A DNA stretch of 46,848 nucleotides from Lachnospiraceae bacterium (GCA_030523275.1 JAUNIX010000025.1:1-46848); one strand, 5' to 3'; shown: positions 31,611 through 40,066, counted from the first letter of the stretch. Notes: generated by a model from the letters alone, not told the origin. Translations and numbers: made by a program.

Positions 31611-32750
31611 ATGGAAGAAAAATTATTATTTGAAAAGAATAAAAAGAGATCAAGAATTCGATTCAAATTATATGGTAGCAGAATACACATACAAGTCAAT
31701 GAAGAAAAAATTGGTTTGGATTATATGCACGAATTAGTAGGTGCTGTTAATGAAATTGAGTTGCGTTATAGCTATATCAAAATACCAATTACTTTAAATT
31801 TAAAAAAAGTAAAAATAGTAGACAAACTAACGATAGTATTTCTTGAAGCTTTATGCAATTACATAATAACAGAATGTAGAAGAGATTTGAAAGTGGAGTT
31901 AAAAGACGGAAGTTATATTACTTCTGAAGGAATTAATTCGTCAGTTATGTTACTACTGCATGATGGTTCAAAAAATAATATTGAAAGATTTAAAAAGAAA
32001 TACAAAAGAGACTTATTTAAAAATCACTATAGGAGAATTATACCAGCTCAGGAGTCAGCAGATTCTTCTATTATTACGGATGTAGCCTCTGAGATTGTAA
32101 GTTTTTTTAATGTCTTTAAAGTCTCTGAAAAAGCGGTTTATGAAGTTGTATCATTAGTTGCTGAATTGGCCGGCAATGTAAAAGAACATACTAATTCAGA
32201 CTGTATTATAGACATTGATGTTACCCCTTCAAAGTATTCTAAAAAAGGAGAGAAATCTAATACTTCATATTATGGAATAAACATTGCTATTGTTAATTTT
32301 TCAGAAGTATTATTAGGAACACAATTAAAAAGTTTATTTAGTAGAGAAAAAAATTTAGATGGAAGGTATAAAAAAGTTCAGGATGCATATGAATACCATA
32401 AAAAGTTTTTTAATGAAGAGTATGGCGAAGAGGATTTTTTTAATATAACAGCTTTTCAAAATAAAATATCTGGAAGGGATATTATTGCCTCTACTGGTGG
32501 AACCGGATTAACTAAAACTATTGAATCACTTGAAAAACGTGCAGATGCACACCATTGTTATGTGATCAGTGGTAATAGAGGAATAAGATTTGATCAAGAC
32601 TATCTTGAATATCATGATGGATGGATTGGATTTAATTCGCAAAATGATTATTTTGCGAATGTGCCAGATCTTTCATTACTTATATCATCAAAACTATATA
32701 TTCCTGGTACAGCATATAATTTAAATCTTGTAATGAAAAAGGAGGATTAA
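31611..32750 (+). CDS. GHKL-type ATPase with N-terminal STAS-like region
   Basis: ATG at 31611 follows GGGGGAG. Residues 1-105 have an alternating strand-helix pattern like STAS domains (KIPITLNLKKVKIVDKLTIV, FLEALCNYIITECRRDL). Residues about 150-350 resemble a GHKL ATPase: VSLVAELAGNVKEHTNSD (N box near 180-195), then IAIVNFSEVLLG where the usual Asp-Gly of the G1 box is replaced by Asn-Phe, and ASTGGTGLTKTIESLEKRAD as a clear G2 box. No kinase histidine or sensor domain is present, so it is closer to anti-sigma-type or effector ATPases. It leads a tight three-gene operon with DUF4325-like and membrane proteins. Possible defence sensor; function unknown. Confidence 0.7.
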   Translation: MEEKLLFEKNKKRSRIRFKLYGSRIHIQVNEEKIGLDYMHELVGAVNEIELRYSYIKIPITLNLKKVKIVDKLTIVFLEALCNYIITECRRDLKVELKDGSYITSEGINSSVMLLLHDGSKNNIERFKKKYKRDLFKNHYRRIIPAQESADSSIITDVASEIVSFFNVFKVSEKAVYEVVSLVAELAGNVKEHTNSDCIIDIDVTPSKYSKKGEKSNTSYYGINIAIVNFSEVLLGTQLKSLFSREKNLDGRYKKVQDAYEYHKKFFNEEYGEEDFFNITAFQNKISGRDIIASTGGTGLTKTIESLEKRADAHHCYVISGNRGIRFDQDYLEYHDGWIGFNSQNDYFANVPDLSLLISSKLYIPGTAYNLNLVMKKED

Positions 32751-32753
32751 AGA

Positions 32754-33035
32754 ATGAACACATTTAATTTGGAGTTTGATAAAACAGCAATTATGTTAGC
32801 AGGACGAGATTATGGAATTTCAGAATTTGAAAAACAAATCAAAGGAAAAGTTGATTATAATCAGGATATAACTCTTGTATTTCCAGATAATATAAGATCA
32901 TTAGCAACATCCTTTATTCAAGGTTTCTTTTTAGAATTCAAAGATAAACTTGGACTTGAAGGAATCGAAGAAAGAGTAACTGTTGTAGATAATGGAAGAG
33001 ATTTTAAGAAACTTATAATTGATAATTTGATTTAG
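32754..33035 (+). CDS. DUF4325-like STAS-fold small protein
   Basis: Begins three bases after the ATPase stop, with AAGGAGG inside the ATPase gene end. The 93-residue product reads FDKTAIMLAGRDYGISEFEK and ITLVFPDNIRSLATSFIQGF, then a terminal VDNGRDFKKLIIDNLI. This is the layout of DUF4325 proteins: a strand, the GRDxG turn, a central strand, and an S-SF helix start resembling the anti-anti-sigma phosphorylation loop. DUF4325 proteins often accompany GHKL ATPases, so it likely binds the product of the first gene as antagonist or switch. Family call by motif; partner role inferred. Confidence 0.7.
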   Translation: MNTFNLEFDKTAIMLAGRDYGISEFEKQIKGKVDYNQDITLVFPDNIRSLATSFIQGFFLEFKDKLGLEGIEERVTVVDNGRDFKKLIIDNLI

Positions 33036-33044
33036 GAGTAGTAA

Positions 33045-33491
33045 ATGGATTTAGATATTATCGCTATAGTGGTTTCTATTATAGCTATTGTTGTTTCAGT
33101 AATTACTTTTGTTTCTCAGAAACAACAGGATAAAAAATTAAACACAATTAATCTTGAGGCTGAATATTTTTCTGATATATATAAAGAACATTTGATAAAG
33201 AATATTCCAAATGCTAGAAGATATATTGCATTTGTACAGGGAAAACTATCAGGGACGCAAAAAATGATTGATGTACTGAAGGCTATTCAACAAGATTCTT
33301 ATTATTATTGCTATAAGGAACCAGAATTTTATGAGAAAATGCAAAAAAAGGTCCAAGACTTTGAAGATTATTTATCTTCTAATACAGGGCATAGTTATAC
33401 TGGAGAGCAACAAACGGAAGTATTATTAAAAATAAAAATATACATAGAGGAAATTTATGATTGTATATGTAACCATTTGGTTGGTAACTGA
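33045..33491 (+). CDS. Membrane-anchored third protein of the GHKL/STAS operon
   Basis: ATG at 33045 follows TTAGGAG. Residues 1-24 are a hydrophobic helix (LDIIAIVVSIIAIVVSVITF) without a cleavage site. The rest is a cytosolic helical domain (EYFSDIYKEHLIKNIPNARR; FYEKMQKKVQDFEDYLSS; IKIYIEEIYDCICNHLV). The form, one N-terminal membrane helix and a soluble domain of about 120 residues, is common for effectors and for anchors of sensing complexes in phage defence operons. I recognise no family. The operon ends in a strong terminator 3 bases after the stop. Confidence 0.75.
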   Translation: MDLDIIAIVVSIIAIVVSVITFVSQKQQDKKLNTINLEAEYFSDIYKEHLIKNIPNARRYIAFVQGKLSGTQKMIDVLKAIQQDSYYYCYKEPEFYEKMQKKVQDFEDYLSSNTGHSYTGEQQTEVLLKIKIYIEEIYDCICNHLVGN

Positions 33492-33493
33492 TT

Positions 33494-33521
33494 AAGCGTG
33501 CCATTCGGCACGCTTTTCTTA
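33494..33521. terminator. Strong terminator ending the prophage right arm
   Basis: AAGCGTGCC-ATTC-GGCACGCTT, a 9-bp perfect stem, followed by TTTCTT. On the minus strand an A-rich start also allows partial function. It lies inside the aberrant tail of the truncated GH18 frame. Confidence 0.9.
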
Positions 33522-33544
33522 TCCCTTAGTATCACTTCACACCC

Positions 33545-33575
33545 TGTATGTTCATACGTATATCCCCATTCATAG
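33545..33575. other. Presumed right attachment junction (attR)
   Basis: The GH18 reading frame follows its family until the codons for YEWGYTY (minus strand, about 33553-33575) and then diverges. A tyrosine or serine integrase core should overlap this point, and the missing 3' part of the gene should sit at the left prophage end outside the window. The exact core cannot be seen without attL. Confidence 0.45.
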
Positions 33576-34445
33576 GTCATAAGTAGTACATAATCAGCAA
33601 CTTCGCCAAGTCTGCGATAGTCTTTTCCTTCATAAAGAAGTCCTTTTTGATTTTCAGATGTTTTTGGAGCCAAAGCAACAGAAACTAGATAGCCATATGG
33701 TTCTAACCCCTCTTTCATGTAAGAAACAAAATTTACAAATGCCTCCTTGTCTTCAGCAAGAATATATTCAAAATCAATATCAAGACCAGCAAAACCTCTA
33801 GTATTCATTTGTTCAATAATTTCTTCTCGCAATAAAGTCATTGCTTCAGGATGATTTATGACTCTCGTAATCAGATAGTTGCTAAATTGTCCGTCGGGAC
33901 CGAAAGGAGTCAAAGTTAAAATAGGAGATGTTTGATATGCTTTAGCAAGTTCGATCATCCATGTATCATCAAGGATAGGTGGAAGCAAATGACCATCTGT
34001 TGTAAAGCCATAGGAAAAAATATAAAGATCAGTCAGATATGGTAAAGTCTGTGTTAAAACCCAGCGACTGATAAAAGGATAAGCATAGCCACCTGAATAA
34101 ATGGAAGGATGAATGTCCAAATTTTCAGAATCAGTTGATATGATAAGTGCTTCACCAACTGCTAATGCATAGGGGTACGGGATTTGATTATTAAATAAAA
34201 TGGAATCAATGGGTGTTTGATATTGATTTGCAATAGAATCTACAGTTTCTCCTGGTTTTACAACGTGAATAAGCATAAAATCCTGCCTAAAATATGAAAA
34301 GATTACTATAAAATATGCTGAAATATAAAATTTGTGTTTTTATTTAATTTTCGATAAAATATTTTTGACACTGCACGGGAGTACATTGCAATACTAAATA
34401 TCGATGTTTGTAACATGAAAATGGCCGAGTAAAAAACCCGGCCGA

Positions 34446-34538
34446 GAGAAAATAATGAAAAAGTTAATAGCTTTAGTAATGCTACAGCTATATAATAACA
34501 AGAAATTGTGAAAAAAGTATGTTCACATTAAAAAAAAT
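34446..34538 (+). repeat. Dispersed repeat copy B with an 18-codon micro-ORF
   Basis: Second copy of the element at 30432. The frame ATG 34455 to TGA 34509 reads MKKLIALVMLQLYNNKKL, again 18 codons. Just upstream, GGCCG/CGGCC (34423-34443 region) can form a small hairpin. This copy is on the chromosomal side of the proposed prophage end. The rest of 34277-34753 holds AT-rich spacer and a terminator; no longer gene is seen. Confidence 0.6.
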
Positions 34539-34684
34539 TTAGAATATAAGAAAAAATCTTGGTTTCAGAGATTTTCCTCTTTTGGCGAGTCACTTTTGTG
34601 CCAGTTTTCTTTGTTGTCGAAATGCAATTCTGCAAGGAAGGATTTTTATTACATTGGAATTGAAATGCAATTTCTTATAAAATA

Positions 34685-34738
34685 AAAAAGAGCTATTACG
34701 GGAAGCTGCAAAAAATCAGCTTCCCGTATGCTCTTTTT
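34685..34738. terminator. Bidirectional terminator of the hydrogenase gene
   Basis: TACGGGAAGCTG (34698-34708) pairs perfectly with CAGCTTCCCGTA (34717-34728). It is flanked by AAAAAGAGC on one side and GCTCTTTTT on the other, so it works on both strands. It ends the minus-strand hydrogenase message 15 bases after its stop. Confidence 0.92.
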
Positions 34739-34753
34739 ATGTAATTGATATTT

Positions 34754-36211
34754 TTAGTGGCGATGCATTGAGAAGTTCAATTCTTCTCCGATATGTTTTT
34801 TAATGCTATCTCCGATTGTAATATCTTCTGTCTTGCTTAAGCATTCCTGACGGTCTTTCTTAAACTGAGGAATTGTTTTTTGTGCACATGGTCCAGCAAT
34901 ACATCCACCAGGACAAGCCATACCTTCAATGAAGTCGCCTTTGAATCTTCCAGCTTTCATCATCATCAGTGCTTTCTTACATTCTGCAGCTCCATTACAT
35001 ACTTCTACTTTGATATCGGTACATTCTCCTGTTTCTTTTAAAGACTGAACAACGGCATCTGTAACTCCATGGCTATGTGCAAAATGCTTACCAAAGATGG
35101 AAGCCTGTTGCATGTCATATTCTTCTGGTTCTAATTTTACACCTTTTGCTTCTAACATTGGAAGTACTTCGCTAAATACCATAACAAAGTCAACATTACC
35201 TTCGATTTTCTGATCCTGCATTTCGCTCTTCTTAGCAACACATGGTCCAATAAATACTGTTACGACATCCGGATCATCTGCTTTCAACATTCTAGAAACT
35301 CCGCACATTGGTGAAACAGATGTGGAAATATTGTCAGCTAAAGTTGGGAAATGTTTGCGAACCATATTAACGAATGCTGGACAACAAGAAGTTGTCATTT
35401 TCTTTCCTTCTTTATAAGCTTCTGCCCATTCTGCAGCTTCCGCCTGAGCAGTTAAGTCACCACCTAATGCAACTTCAACCATATCGTCAAAGCCAATTTT
35501 CTTAAGAGCTGTTCTCCAACTTGTCATAGTGACACCTTTTCCAAATTGACCTTCAGCAGCTGGCGCAACTAATGCAACAACACGTTTGCCAGATTTGATT
35601 GCATCGATAACTTTTGTGATTCCGGCACGAGAACCAATAGCACCGAATGGACAACTGTGGATGCAGGCACCACACTGAATACATTTATTCTCGTCGATTT
35701 TAACAATTCCAGATTCTTCTTCCATTTGAATAGCATCTACAGGACAAGCTTTTTTACATGGACGAACCAGATCAGCAATTGCATTGTAAGGACAAGCCTT
35801 TGCACACTGTCCGCATTCTTTACATTTGTCTGGATCAATTTCTGCTTTTCTGCTTCCCATATTAATTGCACCAAATTTACATGCATTCTGACAAGCTTTC
35901 TGCATACATTTCTGACAGTTGTCAGTTACACTAAATCTTGTAATTGGACATCCATGACAGGCAGCTGGAATAACCTGAATCATGTTGTGATCGCCTTCAT
36001 GAAGAGTTCCACCTTCTGCTAAGATAATACGTTCACGGAGAACTTCACGTTCGCGATATACACAGCAACGGAAAGAAGCATTTGGACCAGGGGATAATTC
36101 GTAAGGAATCTGATCTCTTTTTTGCTCATATACACCTTCAAAAGCGTATTTAGCAACTGTCTTCATCATTTCGTGCTTTACTTGAAAAATTGTAGCGTCG
36201 TTTGATAACAT
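34754..36211 (-). CDS. Monomeric [FeFe] hydrogenase-like protein (group B type)
   Basis: Minus strand; ATG at 36211 follows GGGAGGAAACT. Residues about 80-190 carry several Cys clusters for 4Fe-4S centres (CQKCMQKACQNACKFGAI; CKECGQCAKACPYNAI; CIQCGACIHSCPFGAI). The H-cluster motifs are all present: TSCCPAFV near 273, GPCVAKKSEM near 320 and EGMACPGGCIAGPC near 429. The Ala-Phe after TSCCP instead of Ala-Trp and the N-terminal layout fit group B enzymes of fermentative Clostridia, whose physiological role (H2 evolution with ferredoxin, or sensing) is less clear. Chromosomal housekeeping gene, intact. Cytosolic. Confidence 0.92.
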   Translation of the reverse strand: MLSNDATIFQVKHEMMKTVAKYAFEGVYEQKRDQIPYELSPGPNASFRCCVYREREVLRERIILAEGGTLHEGDHNMIQVIPAACHGCPITRFSVTDNCQKCMQKACQNACKFGAINMGSRKAEIDPDKCKECGQCAKACPYNAIADLVRPCKKACPVDAIQMEEESGIVKIDENKCIQCGACIHSCPFGAIGSRAGITKVIDAIKSGKRVVALVAPAAEGQFGKGVTMTSWRTALKKIGFDDMVEVALGGDLTAQAEAAEWAEAYKEGKKMTTSCCPAFVNMVRKHFPTLADNISTSVSPMCGVSRMLKADDPDVVTVFIGPCVAKKSEMQDQKIEGNVDFVMVFSEVLPMLEAKGVKLEPEEYDMQQASIFGKHFAHSHGVTDAVVQSLKETGECTDIKVEVCNGAAECKKALMMMKAGRFKGDFIEGMACPGGCIAGPCAQKTIPQFKKDRQECLSKTEDITIGDSIKKHIGEELNFSMHRH

Positions 36212-36259
36212 AGTTTCCTCCCACATTCATACTTTAAAATAAATTTCTACTTGGTTAAT

Positions 36260-36287
36260 ATTTTAACATATTGGTGATAAAAATCAA
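36260..36287 (-). promoter_or_regulatory. Promoter of the hydrogenase gene
   Basis: Read on the minus strand: TTGATT (36287-36282), a 16-base spacer and TAAAAT (36265-36260), about 50 bases upstream of the hydrogenase start. An imperfect TTGT...ACAA inverted repeat lies further upstream at about 36306-36327. Confidence 0.55.
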
Positions 36288-36417
36288 TAAATTTACCCAT
36301 ATTTCTTGTACTAATTTGTAAACAAGTCATCTTTGAAAGTTTTTTGGAAAGTTCTTTGTTTCACTTTAAAGATATGTTAGAATATTAATAGAAATTTTAG
36401 AAAAAAGGGAGAAATGA

Positions 36418-37221
36418 ATGAAAAGAATCGTATGGTTTTTGTTGGTAATCGGCGTTATTTTTTTATTTATGGGATGTTCTGTAAAAAAGTCAGAGCAGAG
36501 TCTGCAAAAGGAAGAAACAAAAGTGGCTACAACCGAAAAAAAGAAAAATACACAAACAGAGATAACTACAGAGACAGCAAAAGAAAAATATTTGGTTGCG
36601 ATTGATGCCGGACATCAAGAGCATCAAAACAGTGATACCGAGCCAATCGGTCCGGGTGCATCTGAGCAAAAGATGAAAGTGGCATCGGGAACTCAGGGAA
36701 TAAAAACTGGCAATCCAGAGTATGTGATTAATCTTGAAGTTTCCAAAAAGTTACGAGATATACTTGAAAATCGGGGATATGAAGTGTTGATGATCCGGGA
36801 ATCAAATGATGTCGATATCAGTAATCGTGAACGGGCAGAAATAGCCAATAATGCGCAAGCGGATATTTTTTTACGGATTCATTGTAATAGTGCAGAGGAT
36901 TCTTCTACCAATGGGGCTCTTGCTTTATGTCCTGACAGCAAAAATCCATATTGTAGTGAGAAAATGAAGAAAGCGAGCAGTGAGTTATCTGAGATTGTTC
37001 TCAAAAATCTTTGTGAAAAAACTGGGGCAAAACAGTTATCGATGATTCGAACGTCAACGATGTCAGGAATTAACTGGAGTGAGATCCCGGTAAGCATTAT
37101 CGAAATGGGATTTATGTCAAATCCAGATGAGGATCAGAAGTTAGGGGATGATGTATATCAGACGCAATTAGCAGAAGGCATTGCAGATGGAGTGGATCAA
37201 TATTTTGAGGAGATAGAATGA
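36418..37221 (+). CDS. Lipoprotein N-acetylmuramoyl-L-alanine amidase (Amidase_3)
   Basis: Cleaves the amide bond between muramic acid and stem peptide. ATG at 36418 follows GGGAG. Residues 1-20 are a lipoprotein signal (IGVIFLFMGC, lipid on Cys20), then a Lys/Thr linker. Residues 58-267 are an Amidase_3 domain with zinc ligands in VAIDAGHQEHQ, IHCNSAED and SIIEMGFMSNPDED; ISNRERAEIANNAQADIFLR is also typical. It is first in a four-gene envelope operon with YARHG and zinc-ribbon proteins. Located on the outer face of the membrane. Confidence 0.92.
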   Translation: MKRIVWFLLVIGVIFLFMGCSVKKSEQSLQKEETKVATTEKKKNTQTEITTETAKEKYLVAIDAGHQEHQNSDTEPIGPGASEQKMKVASGTQGIKTGNPEYVINLEVSKKLRDILENRGYEVLMIRESNDVDISNRERAEIANNAQADIFLRIHCNSAEDSSTNGALALCPDSKNPYCSEKMKKASSELSEIVLKNLCEKTGAKQLSMIRTSTMSGINWSEIPVSIIEMGFMSNPDEDQKLGDDVYQTQLAEGIADGVDQYFEEIE

Positions 37222-37222
37222 T

Positions 37223-37774
37223 ATGAGAGAAAAGACATTAAATAAAATTATTATTGGATTAGCAGTTGCGATTCTTATTATGATTTTGTTGTTTGTAATT
37301 GGTTTTATTCAGGAAGGTAAAAATTCAGAACAAAATATTTCAACAAAATCAACGACAGAAGATGTTTCTAAAACGGCTACGACCGTAAATGAAGGTGATT
37401 CAGATAAAGTGACAGATGATGAAAAGGAAGAGACTTCAGGAAAACTTCAGGATGAAGAAACAACGACAACAACAGAAAAGGTATCGACAGAAAAAATCGA
37501 ATATGACAAGAAAGACGATTATGTTCTTCCATATAGTGCTTCTAAATATTATACAAAATCTGAATTATCAGGTTTGACAAAGAATCAGTTAGCAATTGCC
37601 AGAAATGAAATCTATGCAAAACATGGATATATTTTCCAAAAAAATAAAACAATGAAAGCATATTTTGAAGATAAAGATTGGTATCATGGAAATAATTCAT
37701 CGATGAGTTCTGTTGAATCAGAATTCAATCGATATGAGAAAAAGAATATTGAAACGATTCAGTCATTAGAGTAA
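37223..37774 (+). CDS. Membrane-anchored YARHG-domain protein
   Basis: ATG at 37223, one base after the amidase stop. Residues 8-29 are a membrane helix (KIIIGLAVAILIMILLFVIG), followed by a 70-residue Ser/Thr/Glu-rich linker. Residues about 100-180 form a YARHG domain: SELSGLTKNQLAIARNEIYA, KHGYIFQKNKTMKAYFEDKD and WYHG. YARHG domains are extracellular and thought to bind wall components. With the amidase and zinc-ribbon genes it forms a wall-related operon. Confidence 0.85.
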   Translation: MREKTLNKIIIGLAVAILIMILLFVIGFIQEGKNSEQNISTKSTTEDVSKTATTVNEGDSDKVTDDEKEETSGKLQDEETTTTTEKVSTEKIEYDKKDDYVLPYSASKYYTKSELSGLTKNQLAIARNEIYAKHGYIFQKNKTMKAYFEDKDWYHGNNSSMSSVESEFNRYEKKNIETIQSLE

Positions 37775-37797
37775 AAATAGGAAAGGAGGATTTGAAT

Positions 37798-39084
37798 ATG
37801 TTTTGTCCAAATTGTGGAGCGAAACTAGAGAATGATGCAAAGTTCTGTGGAGAATGTGGAAACAGGATTGTAGATATCGATGTGGATCAGGATATAGAAA
37901 TAATCACAGATGAAGAAGCATCAGACGATGAAGAAGTAGTAGAGTATATTGAGGAACCGGTCAAAGAAAAAAAGAAAAGGAAACCCAAAAAGCAATATAC
38001 AAAAGCAGAAAAAACAAAATTAGGTATTATTGCTGCTGAATCAATTGTTTTTGTTGTTCTATTGGTTGCTTTTATTTTAGTAGGTTCTTCCTATGCTAAT
38101 CCTAGTAAAGTTATGAAAAAATATGGAGAAGCGAGAAAAACAGGTGATTGGGAAAAAATTTATGATCTGTATGATATCCAGGATAATGATTTTATAAATA
38201 AGGATTGTTTTGTCGATGATATGAAGAAAAAGACAGCAAAAGAGGGATTAGTAGTAAATTATAATAATTCGCCTACAACGATCAATAATGGTATCACGCA
38301 GGGAATGGTGATGGCATATTCTACCAGCACTGGTGCGACAGGTCAAACAGAGTATTTTACTGTAAAAAAAGATGCAAAAAAACGTTTTCTGTTTTTTTCT
38401 AGCTGGTCTTTAGACAGTAGTAATATTTGCAAAGAGAATTTGTATATTAAATATGTACCTGGAGTAACGATGAAATTAGATGGTATAGAAATTGATTCTA
38501 AATATTTGTCAAATTATGAATCTAATGATTCTACTGTTCAGGTATATAAAATTCCATCTGTTTTAGTTGGTGACCATGTGCTTAGTTTCCAGGATAAGAG
38601 TGGATTTATCAAAGAGACAGATCAAAACTTATATGTAGGTGATTCAGAGCAATATTTTGTACCAGTGATCAAATATACGAACTCGGCAGCAAAAAAAGCG
38701 TTGGTTTCAGCAAAGACGTATGTTAAAGAAATTTACAATGCAGCATATGCAAAAAAAGGTTACAGTTCGATCAAAAAATATTTTTCGGATGCAAATATAG
38801 CAAAGGATGCATATGATGCGGTTGTGGATAGTTATAAATATTATACAGAGAATTCATATAGTCTTCTAAAATACACAATTCGAGTAGATAGTGGGGAAGC
38901 AAATGTTAATGCAGAAGATGCTGGATTGCGCGTAACGGTATCTGGAAATGTGGCAATTAATTATCAGTACCGAGGTACCTATTCCGGTGCGATTTATAAA
39001 TATGACACAAATAAACGAATTTATCAGAGTATTGTCATGGGATATGATGATGGTGAATGGAAAATAGTATCATTTTCCAATTGA
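37798..39084 (+). CDS. Zinc-ribbon membrane protein with extracellular TcaA-like domain
   Basis: ATG at 37798 follows GAAAGGAGG (the TTG two codons earlier lies too close). Residues 1-23 are a zinc ribbon (FCPNCGAKLENDAKFCGECG, two CxxC pairs). An acidic stretch and a Lys-rich stop follow, then a membrane helix near 77-98 (IAAESIVFVVLLVAFILVGS). Residues 100-428 are extracellular: an NTF2-like part (KVMKKYGEARKTGDWEKIYD), a PEGA-like beta part (PGVTMKLDGIEIDSKYLSNY) and another NTF2-like end. Staphylococcal TcaA has the same order of parts; role here is probably envelope stress or wall sensing. Confidence 0.75.
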   Translation: MFCPNCGAKLENDAKFCGECGNRIVDIDVDQDIEIITDEEASDDEEVVEYIEEPVKEKKKRKPKKQYTKAEKTKLGIIAAESIVFVVLLVAFILVGSSYANPSKVMKKYGEARKTGDWEKIYDLYDIQDNDFINKDCFVDDMKKKTAKEGLVVNYNNSPTTINNGITQGMVMAYSTSTGATGQTEYFTVKKDAKKRFLFFSSWSLDSSNICKENLYIKYVPGVTMKLDGIEIDSKYLSNYESNDSTVQVYKIPSVLVGDHVLSFQDKSGFIKETDQNLYVGDSEQYFVPVIKYTNSAAKKALVSAKTYVKEIYNAAYAKKGYSSIKKYFSDANIAKDAYDAVVDSYKYYTENSYSLLKYTIRVDSGEANVNAEDAGLRVTVSGNVAINYQYRGTYSGAIYKYDTNKRIYQSIVMGYDDGEWKIVSFSN

Positions 39085-39118
39085 TGACAAAATAAAGTTT
39101 TAAGAGGAGAAATATAAA

Positions 39119-40066
39119 ATGGCAAAATTTTGTACGAAGTGCGGAAGTGCACTGATTGATGGGAAATGTCCCAAATGTGAACCTGAGGTAAAAATAGTTA
39201 CAGAAGAGATAACAGAGCATGCTGAGGAAAAAGAAAATAATATAGTACAAGAAAATACATCAGAGACAGAATCCTCAAAAGTGGAAATGGAAAAAGAGCA
39301 ATCTTTAGAATCAAATTCCGACCAGACGGAAACTGTAACAGAAAAAAAGGTAGTAAGAAAAGTGGTTCGAAAAAAAGTAATTCGCAAACCAATGAATCCA
39401 TGGGAAATGTTTTTAACTATTCTCAAGGCTCCGGTTACGTCGATGGAACGTGTTGTCAATGATGTCTATTTTGTAAATGGATTGATATTTGGTTTGTTAG
39501 AAAGTGTTCTAAATGCAATTTTTATCTGCGTTTTGATGCATAGCCTTGCGAGTATGGTATATAATAGCATTAGTAGTTTGGGCAATAGTATGATGGGTGG
39601 TTATTCTGGTGGCTACTCTATGGGAAGTAGCTATTCTAATTATGTCAATATACCATATTTTGAGATTTTTATGAAAACGCTTATTTTGATATTAATTTTG
39701 CGATTTATCTTTTTATTGATTAACTGGGGATTAAACGTAGGAATGGGCAAAGCACATATTTCGTTTAAAGCAGCTTTTCCGGCGTTATCCAGTTATTTGG
39801 TTGGTAGTATCATGGTATTGATGATTGCCATTATATTATGTTTTCTTAGTCCAATTGCTGGTTGTATTGTCTATGGTCTTGGAAGTATATTGGCAATGAT
39901 TATGTATGTTACCAGTATGACTGGAATCAAAGGAATCAAAAAAAATGCTTGTGTTTGGATTGCATTTTTGACTTTGATACTGACTGCATTGGCATCAATT
40001 TTGATTTCCAGTGTGATTGCAGCGAATTATATTTCTCAGTTGACACAAATGTTATCATTATTTTAG
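39119..40066 (+). CDS. Zinc-ribbon plus Yip1-like multi-pass membrane protein
   Basis: ATG at 39119 follows AGAGGAG. Residues 1-20 are a zinc ribbon (FCTKCGSALIDGKCPKC), 25-100 a charged linker, and 115-313 a membrane domain with five hydrophobic segments (GLLESVLNAIFICVLMH; TLILILILRFIFLLINWG; SYLVGSIMVLMIAIILCFL; GLGSILAMIMYVTSM; FLTLILTALASILISSVI). PWEMFLTILKAPVTSMERV is a typical Yip1-type entry. Last gene of the envelope operon; a terminator follows. Function unknown beyond the family pattern. Confidence 0.75.
   Translation: MAKFCTKCGSALIDGKCPKCEPEVKIVTEEITEHAEEKENNIVQENTSETESSKVEMEKEQSLESNSDQTETVTEKKVVRKVVRKKVIRKPMNPWEMFLTILKAPVTSMERVVNDVYFVNGLIFGLLESVLNAIFICVLMHSLASMVYNSISSLGNSMMGGYSGGYSMGSSYSNYVNIPYFEIFMKTLILILILRFIFLLINWGLNVGMGKAHISFKAAFPALSSYLVGSIMVLMIAIILCFLSPIAGCIVYGLGSILAMIMYVTSMTGIKGIKKNACVWIAFLTLILTALASILISSVIAANYISQLTQMLSLF

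Larger units (their letters stand above)
1..33552. mobile_element. Prophage (siphovirus type), left end outside the window
   Basis: A near-continuous plus-strand late operon runs from a phage late regulator through terminase, portal, head, tail and lysis genes in canonical siphovirus order. The right boundary is placed near 33,552, where a chromosomal LysM-GH18 gene on the minus strand loses homology just beyond a strong terminator. The left boundary, integrase and repressor are not in the window. The minus-strand gene at 1-78 may be cargo or another module. The boundary is inferred; the phage nature of 4070-29785 is secure. Confidence 0.85.
33455..34276 (-). pseudogene. LysM-GH18 (YaaH-like) hydrolase gene, 3' part lost
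   Basis: Minus-strand frame starting at ATG 34276 behind GGCAGGA. Residues 1-46 are a LysM domain (IHVVKPGETVDSIANQYQTP). Residues about 55-241 are a GH18 domain of the YaaH/SleL spore type: GYAYPFISRWVLTQTLPYLT, GFAGLDIDFEYILAED (catalytic DxDxE) and VLLMTYEWGYTY. Right after YTYEH homology stops and 30 unrelated residues run through a phage terminator to a stop at 33455. Normal relatives continue about 130-170 residues, needed to close the barrel, so this protein should not fold. The break is the likely prophage attachment site. Confidence 0.75.

Noticed and set aside
35657..36022. 121-codon plus-strand frame inside the hydrogenase gene
   Set aside because: Antisense shadow of the cysteine-rich ferredoxin region.
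36306..36327. TTGT...ACAA inverted repeat upstream of the hydrogenase as a Rex site
   Set aside because: Arms and spacing do not match the 18-base Rex box; too loose to call.
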